Shown here in pieces: positions 7,362 to 13,329 of a DNA stretch of 13,329 nucleotides (its first letter is position 1; the number at the start of each line of letters is the position of its first letter). This DNA is from Desulfobacula sp. Lineage in GTDB: Bacteria; Desulfobacterota; Desulfobacteria; Desulfobacterales; Desulfobacteraceae. A program made the position numbers and the translations under genes. The notes beneath the pieces are model-generated. The model did not search any database, was not told the DNA's origin, and saw only the letters and a program-made list of their open reading frames with translations. The stretch is from positions 1 through 13,329 of the forward strand of contig JAOZRI010000033.1 of assembly GCA_029940235.1 (NCBI GenBank), in the 5' to 3' direction.

Positions 7362-8395
7362 TGAAAAAATTAATTTTATTTACTACTATAGTTTTATGTT
7401 TTCAGTTGCAGGCTTGTACTGGTACGAAAAAAAAAGTTAAACCAGTTACTGCTGCCACTCAGGTACGTCCTGTTGAAGCTTTGCCTACACGAGTTGCAGC
7501 GGATACAATAACTGTTGCTCAGTTTCGTTATGTAAGTGATATGATGGCAAGGGATCTTGTAAGACAGCCATTTGTGGTACGGGCAGCAAGACCACCCATT
7601 GTTACTGTACGGAAAATCCAAAACAAAACCGGTATCTATATTGATGAGCAGATTTTTCAGGAGACAATCAGGGCAAAATTAATGCAGAATGCCGGTGGAA
7701 TGCTATTGTTCAGAGATGATGTCTCCTATAAAGATATTATAAGGGAACGGGTTCGTCAGAGTAATGAAGAGATGGTTGTTACTCTTACAGACACTGAACT
7801 GACAACAATTACCCATGACAGGGTAAGGGAAAGTGAATTTGAAAGCGGATCACTGAGCGGTTCAAGCGGAACTGGTGAACAAACCCGTAATATTGAAGAA
7901 GAGAGTACCGTGGATATGAGTCAGACAGCTTCTGTGAAATCAAAGATAGCAGCAGCAGACTATTTTTTACGCGGTATTATTTTTCAGGTTAATGAACGGG
8001 ATATGACCAAAAAAAATAGAGGAATGAGTTATTTTCAGTATCAGTTCAGGGTTGTTGATGCAAGAAACGGATTAATTGTATGGGAAAAAATGATGTCCAG
8101 TAAAATGGCTGGAGAGTATATGCTTCAACCTAAAGCTGCTGCAGCTGCAAATCCTAATGCACCAGCAGGTCAGGCTCCGGCAGGATGGCCCACTGGGCCA
8201 GCTGCCCAGCCAGGAATGATACCCGGTCAGGTCCCAGGTCAGATACCCCAGACAGGAATGCCGCAACAGGGGTATCCACAACAAGGTTATCCACAGCAGG
8301 GATATCCTCAACAGATGCAGCCACAGAATCCAATGCAGCAGATACAGCAGTTTCAGCAGCAGATGATACCTATTTTGCAACAACTTAAAAAATAA
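7358..8395 (+). CDS. LpoB-like lipoprotein with Pro/Gln-rich C-terminal tail (345 aa)
   Basis: The signal peptide has a textbook lipobox LQAC with C20 as the lipid-bearing residue. The core (about 50-240) matches LpoB-type proteins: RPPIVTVRKIQNKTGIYID (78-96), a helix QIFQETIRAKLMQNAG, strand MLLFRDD, and near the end AADYFLRGIIFQVN (199-212) and FQYQFRVVDARNGLIVWEK (226-244). LpoB of Escherichia coli activates the peptidoglycan synthase PBP1B from the outer membrane. A polar segment rich in Ser, Thr and Glu (about 125-198) separates the two halves of the fold and is longer than in E. coli LpoB. After residue 250 comes a low-complexity tail of Ala, Pro, Gly and Gln with PQQGY repeats, whereas the Pro-rich linker of E. 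coli LpoB is N-terminal. The start overlaps the previous stop by 4 nt; a second ATG follows immediately. No PBP gene is in the window, so the partner is unknown. Confidence 0.85.
   Translation: MMKKLILFTTIVLCFQLQACTGTKKKVKPVTAATQVRPVEALPTRVAADTITVAQFRYVSDMMARDLVRQPFVVRAARPPIVTVRKIQNKTGIYIDEQIFQETIRAKLMQNAGGMLLFRDDVSYKDIIRERVRQSNEEMVVTLTDTELTTITHDRVRESEFESGSLSGSSGTGEQTRNIEEESTVDMSQTASVKSKIAAADYFLRGIIFQVNERDMTKKNRGMSYFQYQFRVVDARNGLIVWEKMMSSKMAGEYMLQPKAAAAANPNAPAGQAPAGWPTGPAAQPGMIPGQVPGQIPQTGMPQQGYPQQGYPQQGYPQQMQPQNPMQQIQQFQQQMIPILQQLKK
8261..8314 (+). repeat. In-frame tandem 15-nt repeat coding for PQQGY
   Basis: Three full 15-nt units start at 8261, 8276 and 8291, and a partial fourth starts at 8306. 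Each full unit codes for Pro-Gln-Gln-Gly-Tyr. The units differ at synonymous positions, so they are diverged and have probably been kept at the protein level. They lie in the Gln/Pro-rich tail of the LpoB-like protein. Confidence 0.85.
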
Positions 8396-8415
8396 ACCAA
8401 AAAATATAACGGGGT

Positions 8416-11400
8416 ATGCCAAGAAACATGAAGATGATAACCAGGAAGGTTCCCCAACTTAGAAATAGATCAGATTGTAGATCAAGAATCGCAATATATG
8501 TTGCGATTCTTGTCTGTTTTTTTTCCATTGCAGGCTTTGCAGCTGCCAGTGATCCTTACATTGTTTTTAAGGCCATTGAGCCTCGTAGCTCTTCTGAAAC
8601 TTCTGTTAAGCAGTGGAAAACGACCGGTCTATCCCAAGATGCTGCAGAGGCTGTACACGCATATGCTAAAACTCCAAATGCTGCAACCGGCATGGGAATC
8701 CTGGAGTATTATAATGATTTTGCAGGAGATAAAAACCAGGCTGCAAAATACAAAGCAATACGTGAGTTATGTTTTAAGCAGGATCCTCAGCTTTTTCAAA
8801 GTATTGATGCTCTTAAATATGAAATCGTCATGCGAACTCAAAAAAGGCTTGCACAAAGATTTGCAAAGGATGGCGGAATTGAAAGTGCTCTGCGGGTCGG
8901 TTCTTCGGCAGAACGCCACAAAGCCTGGCTGAAATGGGCACGAGGCGGGAAAAATATGGATGCCATGCCTCTCCTTGATTCCAATAAACAGTTTTCCAGT
9001 GATGATGATATTACCAACTTTCCAGATGCAAAAAAAGGAGAAGCAGACCCCACCCTTGCCGAACGTTTAAACGGTAAAACAGCGGCTGAAGAGTTTGTAA
9101 AAGCCTCCATTGAATTGGGATTTAAAAAAGGACTTGATCCAAGATCAGCACAAATAGAATTTTTATCACCCACAAAAACTTTTGATATTCTGATGATTCA
9201 GCATCCAGGCGAATTTGCGCCTGTTAAACCCAATTTCATGGCAGAGTGGACAAGTTCGGACCAGGAAAAATATAACGGGCTTTTTGCAGTGGAGCAGCTC
9301 CATGCGTGGGCTTTGCAAAAAGGAGTGATTACAACTAATGTTGATGATCCCCAAAGTTCCACTGTATCATATGCCAAATATGCAAAAGCTCATAATGACC
9401 CTGACAATCCAAAAGGTTTTACAGATCATGGGCTTTTTGCATGGATGGCAAATAATAATCGTCAGATATTTGAAACCCATGAGGGTGATTTAACAAGTCT
9501 TTCCAAATACACAGCAAGAATGATTGCAGCATGGCGCGTTTTGGGTTTAGATCCTCCTAAAGGTGATGCAGCAATGTATGAAATGGCAGAGAAAATATAT
9601 AATCCCCCAGAAGGATTTTCTCCCCCTGCTGATGCCCTTGAAAAACTTAAAAAATATAATAAAGCTTTAATTGTAAAGGCCCATACACAAAATTTAGCTG
9701 TGATTAAAACAAAACTGGTCGCAGCAATCAGGGAACGTAATAAAAACCGTCCCACAGATAGAGGACTGAATTTTGAGGCTTTTGATCTTAAAACACTTGT
9801 GGCTACAGATGAAGATTTACGAAAATCTGTTAATTCTCTTGCTGTTGCCTATTCCAATATCAATGATGATATGATTCAAGAGCTTGAGATTGAAATCGTG
9901 AAAAAGATTAATGAGACAGGAGATATAAGCAAACAAGGAACGCCCCCAGAATATACAGCTCTAATATCAAAACATATTCTTAAAACCCTTGAAATTGCTA
10001 AAACATCTGCTGCTGCAAGCAGAACGCAGATAGATGCATTTTCCTATCTGCGCAATGAGCTTGATCAACAGGTTAATAAACATATCACAGATGTTAACCA
10101 GAGGCTTAATCTTGATACCTATCTTTTAAAAGTTGCTAATTTGGAATTTGCAGATCACGAGCTGCGTCTTGACTTAAAGAGTGGACGACCCATTTTGGCG
10201 AAAAGAGCAATTCTTCCAGACGATGTTGCAACTGATATGCGCCGTCTTGAAGCCTTGTGCTCATTATTTGGCTGGAAAGAGGTAGATATGGCGGCAAAGG
10301 CAAAAAACTATTTTGAAGCAGGAGATCCCGAAATAGCAGTACGCATGGTAAAACTGCTTCGTGAAATGGGAGAAGTAGCCACTGCCAAACCTGTCATTAT
10401 ATCTTATACTGATGCTGATGGAAAGACTGTAACAAAAAAAGTAAAGGCTTCAGTTTATAAAACAGGAGCAAATGCAGGTTTTCTTGCCTTTAAAGCAGCA
10501 CTTGCAGGATGGAAAATATGGGGAGATGCTGCCGACGGCAAAGCACTTTATGAAAATTTGGTAAAATTCACTTCTGGGGCAGGCAAAAGTCCAGAAGAGC
10601 TTGCTACTGTTCAATCCCAGATTCTTGCAAATGCAATTAATCTTTCTGAATACGGTAATATCAATGTCATGGGCGGCAACTATCTTGCCTCCCTTGCGAC
10701 AATGGCTGGCAACAATTTCATGGATGATAAACTTTACACTAACCTTGCCCAGGTATTATTTCAAGATCTCACTGTGATGTACCAGCCCCACCTTGCCTAT
10801 GCCTATGCTGTGCATGGCATTGCCTCCTGGGGATGGGACAAATATTCTTTGTCAGCTTCCAAGGGTGAAATTTTTAAATTTTTCTTGGAAAATGGTATCT
10901 GGCAGTATTTTGATGAAAATGGCAAAAAAACCGATGATCCTGCCAAGCGTGATCTCAGCAAAACTCCTGAGCTGATAGGCTATGTAAAGTGGGATGGTAA
11001 AGATTATATAGAAAAAGTTTTGGACAAAAATGCAAAAGAACTTGCCAAAATTTTGTCAGGAAAGGTCAAAGACGGGATTATGCTTATAACAAGTAAATAT
11101 AAAGTTGATCCCCGCCTTTCTTTGATGGATATTGCCTATAAGAGCGGTTATATTGCACAAGACAAGATGATAGATATTGATACCAAAGCCATAACAGGTG
11201 TTTTTAATTACTGGTCTATTATCAACCTTCCTCTTATTTTAGCTAACAGCAGTTACTGGACAAAACAGTGGCTGGAAGATTACTATGGCGTTCTTGTACC
11301 TACCAAAGAGGATGCTATTGTTATTTCCGGAAAAAAAGAGCGCCTGATACAGATTGCCAGCGGTTCACAGCAAGGATGGGGGACCTGGGCAGCCACCTGG

Positions 11401-13329
11401 GTAGATGGAGTGCGCTTTGGTGTAATGAAAAACCTTGGCTACCTTATGCAGGATTTCTGGGTTAAACGACAGGTTCTGCTTGAACAGGTAGTGCTGCCGG
11501 CAGTTATAAAAGAGGCAGCCCAGCAGAAGATGAAAGAGAGTATTCAAAATGTGAAAGTTGAGGATTATCTTGCTGAACTTGATAAATTAAAAAAAAGAAT
11601 GATTGAGCTTGATAAAAGAGTATGGAAAGAGATTGCCCGCTCTGCAGATCCTTTTATCGATGTCGGTTATAGACCTGAAAAAGATATACCAATTACAGAT
11701 CAGTGGTGGGAATCCATCAAACCACAGCGTGACACATTAGAAAAATGTGTTAAGTGGCTGGAAACAAATAAAAACCTTTCCGATGAAGATGCCAATGCCA
11801 TTGTTAAAAAAGATTTTCCAGAGTCTTATCTTGAAATTGTCAAAAGCTATTACAGGATTAAAAGTTATCTTGGATACGGCGTTACAGTTGAGACAAAAGA
11901 TGATGTGCCAAAGCTTGCCAGATATACCATTGGTGATATCACTGATACTTTGCTTAAGCATGAGAAAGTCTATGATGGTATCTTAAAAACCCTTGATGAC
12001 ACAAAAAAACTTGTTAAAAAACAGGGAAAGGGCCTGGATGTTTTTGAATACCATGTCCACTTGAAACCTATTCCCATATCCTGGTTTGGTGCTTCAACCC
12101 CGGCAGATAACAGTGAAAAAGTTTATGCGCCTTCTGATGTGGCTGCAATTGCTTCAAACTGGCAGGGTAAGTGGAAAGAAGAACCAATTAAGGTCAGTGC
12201 AGATATCGGGGCAATACTTATAAAAATGGGTTTTAAGCCTCCAGGTATCCCGGAAGATGCCTATAACTGGACAGATCCAATTCGAAAAACTACAGGAATA
12301 CTCTATAACTGGTGGTCCAGTAATGGAGATGTAAAACTTGTTCCAAGTCACCCTCTTTGGAAAGATTGTGTACAGCTGCGGCTGCAGATACACAAACTGC
12401 AGAATATGCTGGGAAAACCAGAAGAAATCAGCAAAAATGAGTTTAATAAACCCATCAGCCAGATGGTGTTTAAAAAAATTGAATCAGATAAAAAAGATAA
12501 TGCTAATTCAGATAATAGTAAAAAAATTGTCAACGTTCCGGTGGGTGTTACAGCAGGCAAACCTTTTGAACGTGGAGAGCAGATAAAAAAGCTAATAAAA
12601 GAGATGGAAGAAGATTATCAAAAGCTTTTAGAACTTGTAAACCAGCTTTTTGAAGTCAAACTTGATATAAGTCCATCCTCGGGCTTCCATCTTGGTAAAG
12701 AGATCACGGTCAGCATATCAACTGCAGCTCCAAAGCTTCATGGCATGGGAACAGGCGACCTTACCAAGCAGATTGAAAATTACCGGTATGAGATATATGG
12801 TCTTGAGCCAGGCGTGAGCGCTGGAGACTTGATTGTTAATGAAGTTATAAAAGAAAAGAGCTGGAAACATCATCTATCTGCCTCTGGTAAACAAAAACTA
12901 AAGGTGCAGATTCTTGGAAAAGACCATATCCCCTTAAGTGTCACAGAATATGAATTTTCAGCAGATCCAGCTTTTCTGCATGGAGAGCTTATTATACATG
13001 GTGATTTTAAAGCACCACCGCCTGTAACTATAAAATTTGGTAAAGATCCCTCATTAGAGCATATTATTGGCGATCTTGACACACCTGGTAATTTTAAGTT
13101 TAAAATAAAACGTGTTAACGATAATCTTTTTGATCCCCCTAAGGATGATAAACCAGCAAAACCACTTCTTTCCATGGCTCAAATTGATCAAATCAGCTTT
13201 AATAACAATATGTCATACTATGGCACAGGTATCAGTACAAAAACTTTTGCAAGTTCAAATAAATCTAAGATAACACAGAGTGCAAATATTTTTAATCTTG
13301 ATAAACCCCTTGAACTTAGACTTCCTGTC
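8416..13329 (+). CDS. Giant exported protein of unknown family, 3' end beyond the window (at least 1638 aa)
   Basis: One frame stays open for 1638 codons from ATG 8416 to the last base; I read it codon by codon and met no stop. A basic n-region (about 1-24) is followed by the hydrophobic stretch IAIYVAILVCFFSIAGFAAA and a likely signal peptidase I site after A44 (AAA-SD). Without a lipobox, the mature protein should be free in or beyond the periplasm. Residues about 46-900 look mainly helical. Residues about 930-1020 are rich in Trp, Tyr and Phe. Further helices lie near 1040-1090 and 1383-1412. From about 1413 onward the sequence turns to beta strands, probably Ig-like or similar domains. 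I do not recognise a family. The gene follows the LpoB-like gene after 20 nt with only a poor ribosome site (GGGG close to ATG 8416; ATGs at 8428 and 8434 are alternatives). Its position suggests it is the main partner or client of the four lipoproteins. Confidence 0.85.
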   Translation, partial: MPRNMKMITRKVPQLRNRSDCRSRIAIYVAILVCFFSIAGFAAASDPYIVFKAIEPRSSSETSVKQWKTTGLSQDAAEAVHAYAKTPNAATGMGILEYYNDFAGDKNQAAKYKAIRELCFKQDPQLFQSIDALKYEIVMRTQKRLAQRFAKDGGIESALRVGSSAERHKAWLKWARGGKNMDAMPLLDSNKQFSSDDDITNFPDAKKGEADPTLAERLNGKTAAEEFVKASIELGFKKGLDPRSAQIEFLSPTKTFDILMIQHPGEFAPVKPNFMAEWTSSDQEKYNGLFAVEQLHAWALQKGVITTNVDDPQSSTVSYAKYAKAHNDPDNPKGFTDHGLFAWMANNNRQIFETHEGDLTSLSKYTARMIAAWRVLGLDPPKGDAAMYEMAEKIYNPPEGFSPPADALEKLKKYNKALIVKAHTQNLAVIKTKLVAAIRERNKNRPTDRGLNFEAFDLKTLVATDEDLRKSVNSLAVAYSNINDDMIQELEIEIVKKINETGDISKQGTPPEYTALISKHILKTLEIAKTSAAASRTQIDAFSYLRNELDQQVNKHITDVNQRLNLDTYLLKVANLEFADHELRLDLKSGRPILAKRAILPDDVATDMRRLEALCSLFGWKEVDMAAKAKNYFEAGDPEIAVRMVKLLREMGEVATAKPVIISYTDADGKTVTKKVKASVYKTGANAGFLAFKAALAGWKIWGDAADGKALYENLVKFTSGAGKSPEELATVQSQILANAINLSEYGNINVMGGNYLASLATMAGNNFMDDKLYTNLAQVLFQDLTVMYQPHLAYAYAVHGIASWGWDKYSLSASKGEIFKFFLENGIWQYFDENGKKTDDPAKRDLSKTPELIGYVKWDGKDYIEKVLDKNAKELAKILSGKVKDGIMLITSKYKVDPRLSLMDIAYKSGYIAQDKMIDIDTKAITGVFNYWSIINLPLILANSSYWTKQWLEDYYGVLVPTKEDAIVISGKKERLIQIASGSQQGWGTWAATWVDGVRFGVMKNLGYLMQDFWVKRQVLLEQVVLPAVIKEAAQQKMKESIQNVKVEDYLAELDKLKKRMIELDKRVWKEIARSADPFIDVGYRPEKDIPITDQWWESIKPQRDTLEKCVKWLETNKNLSDEDANAIVKKDFPESYLEIVKSYYRIKSYLGYGVTVETKDDVPKLARYTIGDITDTLLKHEKVYDGILKTLDDTKKLVKKQGKGLDVFEYHVHLKPIPISWFGASTPADNSEKVYAPSDVAAIASNWQGKWKEEPIKVSADIGAILIKMGFKPPGIPEDAYNWTDPIRKTTGILYNWWSSNGDVKLVPSHPLWKDCVQLRLQIHKLQNMLGKPEEISKNEFNKPISQMVFKKIESDKKDNANSDNSKKIVNVPVGVTAGKPFERGEQIKKLIKEMEEDYQKLLELVNQLFEVKLDISPSSGFHLGKEITVSISTAAPKLHGMGTGDLTKQIENYRYEIYGLEPGVSAGDLIVNEVIKEKSWKHHLSASGKQKLKVQILGKDHIPLSVTEYEFSADPAFLHGELIIHGDFKAPPPVTIKFGKDPSLEHIIGDLDTPGNFKFKIKRVNDNLFDPPKDDKPAKPLLSMAQIDQISFNNNMSYYGTGISTKTFASSNKSKITQSANIFNLDKPLELRLPV
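8483..8524 (+). terminator. Intrinsic-terminator-like hairpin inside the signal-peptide coding region
   Basis: Arms CAAGAATCGCAA (8483-8494) and TTGCGATTCTTG (8501-8512) form a perfect 12-bp stem with a 6-nt loop. TCTG and then eight T residues (8517-8524) follow. This has the shape of an intrinsic terminator, although only 5 of 12 pairs are G-C. It lies within codons about 23-37 of the giant gene, in the part coding for the hydrophobic signal sequence. No in-frame ATG, GTG or TTG suitable as a start follows before the hydrophobic core ends, so it cannot simply be placed before the gene. Ribosomes translating this region would keep the hairpin from forming; poor translation would let it form and stop transcription. 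That makes it a candidate attenuator. It could also be a chance product of the coding sequence. Confidence 0.5.

Noticed and set aside
8498..8932. A 144-codon + strand frame within the start of the giant gene
   Set aside because: It lies in another frame of the 1638-codon open frame, begins inside the hairpin loop and reads as a low-quality Leu-rich peptide. The frame starting at 8416 has a signal peptide and stays open to the window end.
8838..9173. A 111-codon frame on the - strand
   Set aside because: It is antisense to the giant gene, with no ribosome site or recognisable domain.

Overview
The window is about 13.3 kb of A+T-rich bacterial DNA in which every supported gene lies on the + strand. 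The organism is probably a deltaproteobacterium (Desulfobacterota), perhaps a Desulfobacteraceae-like sulfate reducer. This rests on style only: a soluble REC-GAF-PAS-kinase-REC hybrid kinase with an H-box of the HDFNN type, the base composition and the many lipoproteins. There is no rRNA or marker gene to settle it.

Left block (about 1-3955): three overlapping genes. A 58-codon piece of a receiver domain (123-299) overlaps by 8 nt a complete 820-residue cytosolic hybrid histidine kinase (292-2754). The kinase overlaps by 8 nt a THUMP-type SAM-dependent RNA methyltransferase (2747-3955). The overlaps suggest one transcript. The methyltransferase is a housekeeping-type enzyme with no obvious functional link to the kinase.

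Intergenic region (3956-4417): about 460 nt without a convincing gene. Its first part holds several inverted repeats, including two closely spaced 6-bp hairpins with similar stems. Its second part holds a good sigma-70-type promoter (TTGACA, 17 nt, TATAAA; 4259-4287).

Right block (4418 to beyond 13329): a tightly packed five-gene envelope operon. It encodes (i) a 602-residue lipoprotein with TPR-like helices and a CsgG-like domain, (ii) a 130-residue YcfL-like probable lipoprotein, (iii) a 235-residue CsgG/LpoB-fold lipoprotein, (iv) a 345-residue LpoB-like lipoprotein with a Pro/Gln-rich C-terminal tail, and (v) an open frame of at least 1638 codons for an exported giant protein of unknown family, which runs off the end of the window. 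Genes ii/iii and iii/iv overlap by 4 nt (ATGA). YcfL next to LpoB is the arrangement known from enterobacteria. The expansion to three CsgG/LpoB-fold lipoproteins followed by a giant exported protein is the most interesting part. The inferred picture is a set of outer-membrane-anchored lipoproteins acting with, or on, the large exported partner.

The signal-peptide region of the giant gene contains a perfect 12-bp inverted repeat followed by eight T residues. It looks like an intrinsic terminator inside the coding sequence and could tune how much of the giant protein is made relative to the lipoproteins. No tRNA, rRNA, CRISPR array or complete mobile element was seen.
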